DNA of 10,705 nt, taken from an uncultured Opitutales bacterium (GTDB lineage Bacteria; Verrucomicrobiota; Verrucomicrobiia; Opitutales; Intestinicryptomonadaceae). The position numbers and the translations under genes were made by a program. Below the pieces are notes generated by a model. The model was not told the DNA's origin and made no database searches. It was given only the letters and a program-made list of their open reading frames with translations. The stretch lies in the NCBI GenBank assembly GCA_900552245.1, contig URYY01000074.1, forward strand, positions 1 through 10,705, written 5' to 3'. Of this stretch, positions 1 to 7,395 are shown in pieces (within the stretch, counting starts at the first letter, position 1; the number at the start of each line of letters is the position of its first letter).

Positions 1-1194
1 GCCCGGGCTGCCGAAGCGTCCGGTTTCACCGACGGAGTAGGGCGGGAAGTTGTAGTGCAGTATGAAAGACTTTTGTTTAGTTCCGCCGGTGAGCCCGTCG
101 AGCTCCTGGCAGTCTCTCGTTGTGCCGAGGGTCGTAAGCACCAGGGCCTGTGTTTCTCCGCGGGAGAACAGCGCGCTGCCGTGCACGCGGGGAAGAACGC
201 CTGTTTTTGCGCTTATCGGGCGCAAGTCCATGTAGGTCCTGCCGTCGCAGCGCTTGCCGGCGTCGAGAATATTGTCGCGGTACACTTTTTCCTGCAATTC
301 TTCGAACGCCATTTTAATTTGCGCCATGTCGAATTCTTCCTCGCCGATTTTGCCTTTTACAAATTCGGCGGTCTCCTGCATTAGGGCGTCGACGTCGGCC
401 TGCCTCTTTAGCTTGCTGTCTTGGAATACGGCTTCGAGAAGGCGCCCGCCGACGTATTCGGAGCACATCTGCATAATTTCCGGCTTGCATACGACAAGCG
501 GAAATTCGCGCTTTTGCTTTCCGCAGATTTTAGCGAGCTCCTTCTGGGCGGAGATTATTTTCTGAATCTGAACCTGTGCAAATTCGAGAGCTTCTATAAA
601 TCTGTCTTCGGGGCACTGTTCGGCGGATCCCTCAATCATCATCATCTCGCGCTCGTTGCCGACGTACACGAGGTCGAGGGTGGAGTCGAGCATTTGCTCG
701 TGGGTCGGGTTGACTACGAATTTCCCGTCGATTTCGCCGATTCTTACGCCGCCGATAGGTCCGTTCCACGGAATGTCGGAAATAAGCAGCGCCGCGGACG
801 CGCCGTTTACCATCAAAATATCGGGGTCGTTTACCATGTCCGCCGAGAGCAGAAGCCCTATTACCTGGACTTCATTCATAAAGCCCTTCGGAAATAGCGG
901 GCGAAGGGGCCTGTCGCAAAGTCTCGATGTCAGAATTTCTTTTTCGTTGGGGCGGCCTTCGCGTTTGAAATAGCCTCCGGGGATTTTTCCGGCGGCGGAG
1001 AAGGTTTCGCGGTAGTCCACCGTGAGGGGGAAGAAGTCCTGCCCGTCGCGCAGGGCTCCCGCCGCTGTCGCGGTGACGAGGAGGTTTGTCTCTCCCATGC
1101 TTATTGTCACCGATCCGTTCGCCTGCTTGGCTATCGATCCGGTGGAGATTTGTATTCCGAGGTCGGGGACCTCTACACTGTATTTTTGATCCAT
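1..1194 (-). CDS. pnp: Polynucleotide phosphorylase (PNPase), N-terminal 398 residues, cut by window edge
   Basis: PNPase is a trimeric 3'-5' exoribonuclease that degrades RNA with phosphate, releasing nucleoside diphosphates, and takes part in mRNA turnover. The reading frame is open from the ATG at 1194 to the window edge. It gives 398 of the roughly 700 residues usual for the family. Visible landmarks are the first RNase PH-like domain with PGGYFKREGRPNEKE (about residues 72-86) and SRLCDRPLRPLFPKGF (about 90-105), then a helical linker (about 210-305). The second RNase PH domain begins at RCDGR (315-319) and continues through VHGSALFSRGETQ (338-349) and HYNFPPYSVGETG (380-392). The phosphate site, KH and S1 domains lie outside the window. 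The start is supported by AGGAA seven bases upstream. The usual neighbour rpsO is not found in the 730 bp upstream. Identification is very secure. Confidence 0.97.
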   Translation of the reverse strand, partial: MDQKYSVEVPDLGIQISTGSIAKQANGSVTISMGETNLLVTATAAGALRDGQDFFPLTVDYRETFSAAGKIPGGYFKREGRPNEKEILTSRLCDRPLRPLFPKGFMNEVQVIGLLLSADMVNDPDILMVNGASAALLISDIPWNGPIGGVRIGEIDGKFVVNPTHEQMLDSTLDLVYVGNEREMMMIEGSAEQCPEDRFIEALEFAQVQIQKIISAQKELAKICGKQKREFPLVVCKPEIMQMCSEYVGGRLLEAVFQDSKLKRQADVDALMQETAEFVKGKIGEEEFDMAQIKMAFEELQEKVYRDNILDAGKRCDGRTYMDLRPISAKTGVLPRVHGSALFSRGETQALVLTTLGTTRDCQELDGLTGGTKQKSFILHYNFPPYSVGETGRFGSPG

Positions 1195-1201
1195 TATATT
1201 T

Positions 1202-1206
1202 TTCCT
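1202..1206 (-). promoter_or_regulatory. Ribosome binding site of pnp
   Basis: AGGAA lies on the minus strand seven bases before the ATG at 1194, within a purine-rich AAAAAAGGAAAAA stretch. It decides the pnp start, because the first residues (MDQKYSVEV) match the usual PNPase N terminus and no better start lies upstream. Confidence 0.65.
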
Positions 1207-1581
1207 TTTTTGCAGCCGTACGGTTGGGACGTCTCGGGCGTGCGATTTCTCTTTGTCGGCGTGTTGTTTTTAGCCGAATAAAATATATGCGTCTGCAAGA
1301 CAAACATTAAACGGCGGGTGTGTCCAGCCTAATTGAACGGCGATTGTCAGTTTTCGATATTTTTTGCGACATTTTTTTCAGGCGGCGCCAAAAGCGTTGC
1401 GGCGCATGGGGCAGGGGCGGATTTTTGTTTTAGAGTTGCCTTATAATTCCATTCGCGGTTTGGGATATTTTTTGCGTTTGTTTTTCGCGTTTGCCTGTAA
1501 TGCGGCGAGAATTTTTTTTATCGTTTTTAATAAGAGTTTTCCTTCAAAGTTTAAGTTGTGAGGTTGTGGTTCCCATTCGGC

Positions 1582-1601
1582 TTGCCAAACGGCAAATTTT
1601 T
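1582..1601 (+). terminator. Short intrinsic-terminator-like hairpin, plus strand
   Basis: TTGCC (1582-1586) pairs with GGCAA (1591-1595) across a four-base loop and is followed by ATTTTT. The stem is only five pairs, and no plus-strand gene lies upstream, so it is either chance or the end of an unannotated plus-strand RNA. Weak call. Confidence 0.22.
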
Positions 1602-1612
1602 AGGATAAGCCT

Positions 1613-1658
1613 GAAAAATCCCCCGCCGCGCGCGCATTGGCGCGGAATCCAAACGGGG
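1613..1658 (-). terminator. Candidate intrinsic terminator of the purB-tgt-mutL operon
   Basis: On the minus strand an outer stem (1654-1658 with 1621-1625, CCCCG/CGGGG) stacks on an inner stem (1640-1645 with 1626-1631, CCGCGC/GCGCGG). There is an eight-base bulge on one side and an eight-base loop. GATTTTT follows directly at 1620-1614. The 11 G-C pairs stand out in AT-rich DNA. The hairpin lies about 270 bases after the mutL stop, which is distant for a terminator, and the T-run is only five bases. Confidence 0.4.
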
Positions 1659-1923
1659 CTAAAAAAATGCGCGGAAGGTTTTTTATAAGCACGAGGCATT
1701 TTAGCTTTTAGAAAAATTTTCAATTTTTTGCGGAATATCAGTTAAACCTTACATTGCAATTCACCCTTAAAAAAAGTAAAAATTCCGCGTTTTTTATAAG
1801 TCATAAAATTTCATTAATTTTATGCGGCAAGTTCGCAAAAAATCTGCGCGAATTAAATAAAAAAAGTTAAATTTTGCTCGCGAATCGGCGCAAAATAAAT
1901 GCGATATCAAGGCGCGAAAAAAA

Positions 1924-3990
1924 TTACGCGTTTTCTCCAAAGAGCGACAATAGGCGCGAGTGCGATATTTCGTACAGAGTTTTGCGCCCGTCGGGGGAAG
2001 TCATGTGCATAGGGCACGAGAGGAGATTTGATAGCAGGGAAGTGGCGGATTCCTCCGTGCATACGAAGCCCCCTATGCCTATTTTGCCCGCGGCGATATA
2101 CGCAAACATTTCGTCGCCGAGCCTCTTGGAGCGCGTTCTGAGCCCGCTTTCTGACGAGCTCTCGACAATGTCACGCACAAATTTTTCCGCCTCTGAAAAT
2201 TCGAGCCATGCGGGCGTTGCGGCAATCCTGTAATATCCCTTGCCGAAATCGTCTATCTCGAAGCCGCACGATTCAAAAAGCGCCCTGTTGGCGCGGAAAA
2301 ATTCGTCATCGGAGATTCCGAACTCCATTGTTATCGGCAGCAATAATTTTTGCGAAGGCGTCTTTTCCCCCTCCAACGCCTTCATTATGCGGTTGAAGTC
2401 AACTCTCCTGAGAGCGGATAAAATTGACATTATTGCCATTGATTTTGGCGTCTCGAATATTGCAAACCTTCGGGCTATGCACCCGACATACCTCCATGTG
2501 GGGTTCGCCGTCGCTGCCCGAACCGCCTTCGCCGTCCGCAAATCCTCCGAATATTCGCTGAAAGCGCGGCTTTTGTCTGCGTCGGGGAGTATTGCAGGGG
2601 CCGGAGAGGCCGCCGCAACTTCAAAAGCGCGAAGTTCTTCAGCACCGCGATTTTTTTCTGCTCCGTCGTCGGGAGCACTCTCTTTTAGAATTTTCGCGCT
2701 CTCGCCGACTTCAAAAGAATTTTCTCCGGCTATCCGCGCACCGTGAAAGTCCGCTTGCTTCCCCGCTGCGGTTATATCGGAAGGGAAGGGGGCTTCGCGC
2801 GGGGCGTACATTGCGCCGCCTGCGCCGCCAGAACTTTTTGCCGCCAAGCCCATGCGCGCCTCCTGGGCGGTTTCGGGATTGTTTCGGCTGGCGGAATTTT
2901 TGCCGGAAAAGCTTTCAAGCGCGCGCGAAAATTCGCCAGATATTGTGCAATCGCCCGCGCGTCTTCCAAATGCTCCAAATGGCTCTTGGAACGAAAACGA
3001 TTTAAGGCGCTCGATTATTGCGTCTGCTATAAAATTTTTTACCCCAAGCTCGTCTTTTAGGCGCACCTCCCTCTTTGCGGGGTGGACGTTTACATCGACG
3101 GACGACGGGTTCAGCTCTATAAACAAAAACGCTCCGGCAAACCTGCCCTTTGGCACGAATTGCGAGTACGCCTCTTTCACGGCGGCGTACACAGCCCTGC
3201 ATTCAACGGGTCTGCCATTTATAAATACGCATATGTTGCGGGCAGTCGAAAAAGATTCGCCTGGGACGAGTATCGCGCCCGAGACTTTCATTCCGTATTT
3301 TTGCGATTCTTTCAGCTCTATCAGATTTTCCGCCGTCTCCCGCCCGAATATTTTTGATATCCGCGCAATGACGCCGAACCCCTCCTCCGAATGAAACAGC
3401 ACTTTGGAGTTTTCTACGAGAGTCAGCGACAAGTTCGGGAGGGCGAGCGCGTAAAGGCGGCAGAGTCTCGCAATATGGCCCGCCTCGACGTTGTCGCTCT
3501 TTAAAAATTTGCGCCTTGCGGGAACCGAGCAGAAGAGATCCTCAACTAGTATCTCCGTGCCGCGCGACATCGCGCACTCCGAATTTTCCAAAACTTTGCC
3601 CGCGTAAATTCTAACGCAGCTGCCCACCTTTTGCCCTTCGGGCTTGCTTCTTATTAGAAACTTAGAGACGCTCGCAATAGAGGGCAGGGCTTCCCCCCTA
3701 AATCCGAAACTTGAAATTGTATCGAGATCGTCCGCCGAGCGAATCTTGCTTGTGGCGTGCGCTTCGAGCGCCGTCAGAATTTGATCGGGGCTCATTCCGT
3801 GGCCGTCGTCCGAAACCTTAACGAGGGTTTTGCCTCCATTGTTAAACTCTATATCTATTCTCTTTGCACCTGCGTCCAGCGAATTTTCCAAGAGTTCCTT
3901 CACCGCAGATGCGGGGCGCTCCACGACTTCGCCTGCCGCAATTTTGTTTGCGACATCGTCTGTCAAAATTCGTATTTCCGGCAAAGACAT
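1924..3990 (-). CDS. mutL: DNA mismatch repair protein MutL, lacking the C-terminal endonuclease motif
   Basis: MutL is the ATP-driven matchmaker linking MutS mismatch recognition to strand removal. The 688-residue product has a full N-terminal GHKL ATPase: the QIAAGEVV-like segment as KIAAGEVVERP (16-26), KELLENSLDAGA (31-42, with catalytic E32 and Mg-binding N36), DDGHGM (61-66), ATSKI (79-83) and GFRGEAL (96-102). The transducer domain carries INGRPV (257-262) and VNVHPAKREVR (300-310). A linker of about 160 residues (335-495), rich in Ala, Ser and Glu, follows. The C-terminal dimerisation domain (about 498-688) is recognisable from its start WRYVGCIARRFAIFE and its end. However, the DQHAxxExxxxE metal motif of endonuclease-type MutL is replaced by a segment around 518-530 (SMAIMSILSALRR), and the usual CPHGRPT reads CPMHMTSPDGRKT (659-671). 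It is third in the purB-tgt-mutL operon, 42 bases after tgt, with a weak TGGAA upstream of its ATG. Confidence 0.95.
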   Translation of the reverse strand: MSLPEIRILTDDVANKIAAGEVVERPASAVKELLENSLDAGAKRIDIEFNNGGKTLVKVSDDGHGMSPDQILTALEAHATSKIRSADDLDTISSFGFRGEALPSIASVSKFLIRSKPEGQKVGSCVRIYAGKVLENSECAMSRGTEILVEDLFCSVPARRKFLKSDNVEAGHIARLCRLYALALPNLSLTLVENSKVLFHSEEGFGVIARISKIFGRETAENLIELKESQKYGMKVSGAILVPGESFSTARNICVFINGRPVECRAVYAAVKEAYSQFVPKGRFAGAFLFIELNPSSVDVNVHPAKREVRLKDELGVKNFIADAIIERLKSFSFQEPFGAFGRRAGDCTISGEFSRALESFSGKNSASRNNPETAQEARMGLAAKSSGGAGGAMYAPREAPFPSDITAAGKQADFHGARIAGENSFEVGESAKILKESAPDDGAEKNRGAEELRAFEVAAASPAPAILPDADKSRAFSEYSEDLRTAKAVRAATANPTWRYVGCIARRFAIFETPKSMAIMSILSALRRVDFNRIMKALEGEKTPSQKLLLPITMEFGISDDEFFRANRALFESCGFEIDDFGKGYYRIAATPAWLEFSEAEKFVRDIVESSSESGLRTRSKRLGDEMFAYIAAGKIGIGGFVCTEESATSLLSNLLSCPMHMTSPDGRKTLYEISHSRLLSLFGENA

Positions 3991-4032
3991 AAAGATTTAT
4001 TCCACTTCCACCCGTTTTATCGGCAAGGTTTG

Positions 4033-5139
4033 CTAAGCTTGGGCGTTGTACCTTTCTATAAATTCCCCGCTCCACTTGAGGTAGTCTCCGGCTTCTATGT
4101 GCGCTCTGGCTTCGCCCATAAGAGTCAGGAAAAATGAAATGTTGTGTATGGACAAAAGCGTGCCCGCAAGCGATTCTCCAGCCGTTATGAGGTGCCTTAT
4201 GTAGGCCTTGGAGAAATTAGAGGCGTAGCTTGGAATTGTAGGATCTATCGGAGACGGATCGTCCTTAAAGCGCGCGTTTTTTAAATTTATAAGCCCGTCG
4301 CGAGTGAAGGCGTTTGCGTGCCTTGCAAGGCGCGTAGGCATCACGCAGTCAAACATATCGGCACCCAGCGCAATCATTTTTAATAGCTGAACGGGCGTTC
4401 CAACTCCCATTACGTAGCGAGGCTTTTCAAAGGGCAGAAATTTTGCCGAGGCATCGACTTGCTTTAGCATCTCCTCTTCGGGCTCGCCGACGCTCACTCC
4501 GCCTATTGCGTATCCCGGAAAGTCCAATAAGGACAGCTCGCTAGCGCAGAAATTCCGCAAATCTTCGTAAATGCCGCCCTGTACAATTGCAAATAAAAGC
4601 CTGCCTTTGTCGGGCAACTTAAGGTGCGCATCAAGGCAGCGCCCCGCCCAGCGTATGGTTCTCTTTACCGATTCTTCGCAGGGCTTTTTATCGCAGGGGT
4701 AGGGTATGCATTCGTCCAAAACCATTCTGATATCGCTGCCGATTTCGTCCTGAATTTTCATGCAGGATTCGGGCGATAGAAATATCTTGGAGCCGTCTAG
4801 GTGAGACTTAAACGTGATTCCCTCTTCGCTTATTTTTCTCAACTTTGATAAGCTAAAGGCCTGAAAGCCGCCGCTGTCTGTCAAAATGGGCTTATTCCAG
4901 CCCATAAACCTGTGAAGCCCCCCCATCTTATCTATCAGCGCCGACGTTGGTCTGATATTTAGGTGGTAGGTGTTTGCAAGTATTATTTGCGCTTGCGTAT
5001 CTTCGACTTGGGCTACGGTCAAACCCTTTACCGCAGCTTGCGTGCCAACGGGCATGAATATGGGTGTTTGCACCTGCCCGTGCGGAGTAGTTAAAACTCC
5101 GCGCCGAGCGCCGCCGTCTGTAGTGATAATCTTAAACAT
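4033..5139 (-). CDS. tgt: Queuine/preQ1 tRNA-ribosyltransferase (TGT) with lost zinc cysteines
   Basis: TGT exchanges guanine-34 in GUN-anticodon tRNAs for preQ1 in bacteria, the committed tRNA step of queuosine synthesis. The 368 residues span the usual TIM barrel. TDSGGFQ contains the general base D88 (87-93), DEC is at 142-144, QGG at 187-189, GGVSVGE at 213-219, and GVGTP...DMFDCVMPTR contains the nucleophile D264 (245-270). C144 and V217 are the residue types of bacterial, preQ1-using enzymes. The family normally binds structural zinc with CxCxxC and a His about 25 residues later. Here that segment reads DPTIPSYASNFSKAY (299-313), so all three cysteines are gone and the spacing is one residue shorter, although the His of SIHN (H332) remains. 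I read this directly from the bases at 4201-4260; the frame is intact on both sides. The gene starts four bases after the purB stop, with no clear ribosome site, suggesting translational coupling. Confidence 0.95.
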   Translation of the reverse strand: MFKIITTDGGARRGVLTTPHGQVQTPIFMPVGTQAAVKGLTVAQVEDTQAQIILANTYHLNIRPTSALIDKMGGLHRFMGWNKPILTDSGGFQAFSLSKLRKISEEGITFKSHLDGSKIFLSPESCMKIQDEIGSDIRMVLDECIPYPCDKKPCEESVKRTIRWAGRCLDAHLKLPDKGRLLFAIVQGGIYEDLRNFCASELSLLDFPGYAIGGVSVGEPEEEMLKQVDASAKFLPFEKPRYVMGVGTPVQLLKMIALGADMFDCVMPTRLARHANAFTRDGLINLKNARFKDDPSPIDPTIPSYASNFSKAYIRHLITAGESLAGTLLSIHNISFFLTLMGEARAHIEAGDYLKWSGEFIERYNAQA

Positions 5140-5143
5140 CTAA

Positions 5144-6565
5144 TTAGAGTATCGGGGCCGGAGTGTAGCTCTTTGCCTCCGGATAGCGGTCTAGCCAAGC
5201 CTGCACGCGCTCCGCAAAGTTTAGCGCCTGCTCTTTTGCCATGCCTGTGTGCGTCCTGCCCTGAGTTAAAATCGCATCGAGTGCGGGTTTGTCTAATGGC
5301 ATGCGCTCGTCGTTTGCCAGCCTCTCAAACAAGTTGTTTGATGTTATTTTGCCGGCGCGCAAGTCGCGCAATGTGGCAACTGCATGCTCTTTTATTACCT
5401 CGTGTGCATCTTCTCTGCCCATTCCGTTTTTGACTGCCTGCATCATGACTGTCGTAGTTAGCAAAAACGGCATGTATTTGTCGCACTCAGCCTCTATAAC
5501 TGCCGTATTTATCTCCATTTGCCTTGCTATGGTAAGGAATGTCTCGAGCAGGCCGTCTATGGCAAAGAAGGAGTCCGGAAGCATAACGCGCCTTACTACC
5601 GAGCAAGACACATCGCCCTCGTTCCACTGGTCGCCCGCAAGAGAGGCTCCCATCTCTAGGAATCCGCGCAGGATTACCACAAAGCCGTTGAGGCGCTCGC
5701 AGCTTCTCGAATTCATTTTGTGCGGCATTGCAGACGAGCCTGTCTGGCCCTTTGCAAAGCCCTCGCCGGCAAGCTCGTGGCCTGCCATTATTCTCAGAGT
5801 CTTGGCAAATGAGCTGGGGCCCGACGCCACTTGGTAAAGCCTTGAAACTGTCTCGAAATCGAGTGAGCGCGGGTAAACTTGCCCCGTAGCTCCAAATGAG
5901 TTTGATATACCCAAGTGGTTTAGGATTATCTCGTTTAGTTTCTTGGCCTTTGCGGCGTCTCCGTTAAATAGCGTAAGCTGGTCAAGCTGAGTGCCTATGG
6001 CGCCTTTAATCCCTCTGACAGGGTAGGTGTCAATCAGTTGCTGGAGTTCCTCTACTGCGCGGATCATATCCTCTCCAAACATGGCAAAGCGCTTGCCAAG
6101 AGTCGTAAGCTGAGCTATTACGTTGTGAGTGCGGGCCGCATAGGGAAAATCCGCATACTTTTCGGCGTACATCTTGAAGGCTCCGAGGGCGGATACAGAC
6201 TTAACTAATATGAATTCCAGAGACTTATATACCTGAAGTTGCTCTACGCACTCTGTGAGGTCGCGGCTTGTCATGCCCTTGTGTATGTGTTCGTAGCCTG
6301 CCAGATCGCAAAATTCTTCAATTCTTGCCTTAACGTCGTGCCTAGTTACCTTTTCTCTCCTTTTTATGGATTCGACGTCTATTTGGTTTTTGACGCGCTC
6401 ATAGGCCTCGATAGCTTCCTCCGGTATGTCCAATCCCAGCTGCTTTTGGGCGCGCATAACGGCAATCCAAAGCTCGCGCTCGAGCAAAATTTTACCTTCC
6501 GCGCTCCAGATTTCCCTGATGCGCTGAGAGGCGTAACGTTCAGCCAATACATCCGCAATAATCAT
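5144..6565 (-). CDS. purB: Adenylosuccinate lyase
   Basis: PurB catalyses two beta-eliminations in purine synthesis: SAICAR to AICAR plus fumarate, and adenylosuccinate to AMP plus fumarate. It is a cytoplasmic homotetramer of the fumarase/aspartase superfamily. The 473 residues show RHDVKARIEEF (75-85), KGMTSRDLTE (96-105), the catalytic-His segment RTHNVIAQ (145-152, H147), RGIKGAIGTQ (184-193), GQVYPRS (228-234), and the signature GSSAMPHKMN (276-285) on the mobile loop with the catalytic serine. The signature has KMNSRSCER where many bacterial enzymes have KRNP. Together with N-terminal NVLA-like IADVLAERYAS, this resembles the roughly 470-residue enzymes I recall from actinobacteria more than the 430-residue Bacillus type. 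It is the first gene of a leftward operon with tgt and mutL, probably transcribed from the TATACT at 6606-6601. The ATG at 6565 is preceded by no clear ribosome site. Confidence 0.95.
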   Translation of the reverse strand: MIIADVLAERYASQRIREIWSAEGKILLERELWIAVMRAQKQLGLDIPEEAIEAYERVKNQIDVESIKRREKVTRHDVKARIEEFCDLAGYEHIHKGMTSRDLTECVEQLQVYKSLEFILVKSVSALGAFKMYAEKYADFPYAARTHNVIAQLTTLGKRFAMFGEDMIRAVEELQQLIDTYPVRGIKGAIGTQLDQLTLFNGDAAKAKKLNEIILNHLGISNSFGATGQVYPRSLDFETVSRLYQVASGPSSFAKTLRIMAGHELAGEGFAKGQTGSSAMPHKMNSRSCERLNGFVVILRGFLEMGASLAGDQWNEGDVSCSVVRRVMLPDSFFAIDGLLETFLTIARQMEINTAVIEAECDKYMPFLLTTTVMMQAVKNGMGREDAHEVIKEHAVATLRDLRAGKITSNNLFERLANDERMPLDKPALDAILTQGRTHTGMAKEQALNFAERVQAWLDRYPEAKSYTPAPIL

Positions 6566-6600
6566 GAGTTTTGATGTTGTAGATTTTTTTGCTCTTTAGA

Positions 6601-6606
6601 AGTATA
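6601..6606 (-). promoter_or_regulatory. purB: Probable -10 element of the purB-tgt-mutL promoter
   Basis: TATACT on the minus strand (6606 to 6601) matches TATAAT at five of six positions. It lies 36 bases upstream of the purB ATG, giving a leader of about 25-30 bases. No good -35 hexamer is present at 16-18 bases; the upstream DNA is A/T runs that could act as an UP-like element. Confidence 0.4.
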
Positions 6607-6647
6607 AAATCCAAAAAATAAAAATTTTTTTTTGGCTATCATTTATT

Positions 6648-6676
6648 TTGACAAAAGTCTCAAATTCGCTCAGACT
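6648..6676 (+). promoter_or_regulatory. Candidate promoter of the pseudopilin operon
   Basis: A perfect TTGACA lies at 6648-6653. A 17-base spacer leads to CAGACT (6671-6676), which matches TATAAT at only three positions. A/T runs at 6614-6632 sit just upstream. Transcription would begin near 6683, about ten bases before the first pseudopilin ATG at 6694. No ribosome site is visible, fitting an almost leaderless message. The -35 is convincing and the -10 is weak. Confidence 0.4.
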
Positions 6677-6693
6677 ACCTGCCAATACATCTT

Positions 6694-7350
6694 ATGAATA
6701 CAAATTTATCCCACCCCGCCAAGCGAGCATTCACACTTATAGAAGTATTGATTGTCATTGCGATAATAGCGATTCTTGCGGCATTTACGTCGAAGATGTC
6801 CGATTCCGTGTCCCAGTCGCAAGACAGGGCAAAGGCCACGACCGACATAGCCGCAATGGCAACGGCCCTTGAGACTTTCAAGGGAATGTACAATGACTAC
6901 CCGAGGATAAACGCCAAGTCAAACGGCGTGGCCTCCATGCGCGAATTCTACAAGTGCATTATCGGAAAAACCTTTATGAAGTTAAATGGCGACCAGATAT
7001 CCCTAGTTGACATACAGGGAGCTAGAGATTACAAGCCCTTGCTGGACGTTGCAATTTTGCGCATAGGCGACCCTAAAAAGCCGGACGACACTACGGTAAA
7101 TTACGACAGCCCCAATGTCTGTATCCTAGACCCATGGGGAAATACCTATATGTACTACTACGATCCCTCCTTGGTTGCGGGCTCGATAGGTCAGTGGGAG
7201 TCTTCGGCGTTCATACTGATGTCGAAGGGCATGGACGGAATTGATACCGAGGTAAATTCGATGTACTCAAGCGGCATCTTGCCCGATGAGAGCGATTATC
7301 GCGACGCCAAGGGCAATGTAGATAACATCGTATTTGGCTGGGACAACTAG
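6694..7350 (+). CDS. GspG-like major pseudopilin with prepilin N terminus
   Basis: The 218-residue product is a prepilin-type protein. A short basic leader ends KRA, with probable cleavage between A12 and F13. It is followed by FTLIEVLIVIAIIAILAAF, which carries E17 (the +5 glutamate needed for assembly) and forms the hydrophobic helix. The soluble part has GspG hallmarks: ALETFKGMYNDYP (58-70), LDPWGNTYMYYY (145-156), SKGMDGID (177-184) and a C-terminal NVDNIVFGWD. GspG is the main subunit of the type II secretion pseudopilus in the periplasm. The protein is longer than the roughly 140-residue proteobacterial GspG, with an insertion around 72-140. It is first in a five-gene pseudopilin run and diverges from purB. 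Which machine it serves cannot be told from this window; a verrucomicrobial pseudopilin cassette or a T2SS are both possible. Confidence 0.85.
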   Translation: MNTNLSHPAKRAFTLIEVLIVIAIIAILAAFTSKMSDSVSQSQDRAKATTDIAAMATALETFKGMYNDYPRINAKSNGVASMREFYKCIIGKTFMKLNGDQISLVDIQGARDYKPLLDVAILRIGDPKKPDDTTVNYDSPNVCILDPWGNTYMYYYDPSLVAGSIGQWESSAFILMSKGMDGIDTEVNSMYSSGILPDESDYRDAKGNVDNIVFGWDN

Positions 7351-7395
7351 TGGAATTTAAAAACAATTAACCCCTTAAAAGATATTCTATAGATT

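Larger units (their letters stand above)
1195..1923. other. AT-rich intergenic region without a supportable gene
   Basis: About 730 bp separates the end of mutL from the start of pnp, both on the minus strand. Short open frames on either strand are Phe/Arg/Lys-rich translations of T- and A-runs with no recognisable motif or ribosome site, so none is called. There is no rpsO and no tRNA-like T-arm. The region holds two hairpins (listed separately). It also has a TATATT on the minus strand (1287-1282) that could be a -10 for pnp but lacks a good -35, and a perfect TATAAT on the plus strand at 1442-1447, also without a convincing -35. The element TTTTTTATAAG occurs twice (1679-1689 and 1790-1800). 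The pnp leader would be roughly 80 bases if the TATATT is used. A regulatory leader or small RNA is possible but not shown. Confidence 0.6.

Noticed and set aside
55..973. Several plus-strand open frames opposite pnp
   Set aside because: They are antisense to a certain PNPase coding region and show no motif or ribosome site of their own.
872..1303. Minus-strand open frame of 143 codons overlapping the start of pnp
   Set aside because: It is an Arg-rich out-of-frame reading of pnp, whose own frame has clear family motifs throughout.
1561..1600. tRNA-like GGTTC near a hairpin
   Set aside because: No acceptor stem, anticodon arm or proper T-loop can be folded around it.
1364..1688. Two plus-strand frames of 65 codons in the intergenic region
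   Set aside because: Translations are Phe/Arg-rich products of T-runs, overlap each other, and have no Shine-Dalgarno or known motif.
2240..3394. Plus-strand frames of 105-180 codons opposite mutL
   Set aside because: They arise opposite the Ala/Ser/Arg-rich linker and ATPase region of mutL and contain nothing recognisable.
5289..5837. Plus-strand frame of 182 codons opposite purB
   Set aside because: It is antisense to highly conserved PurB motifs, so the purB frame is the real one.
6632..6655. Possible sigma-54 promoter (TTGGC followed by TTGA)
   Set aside because: The -12 element lacks the required GC, and the same bases contain a perfect sigma-70 -35 TTGACA.
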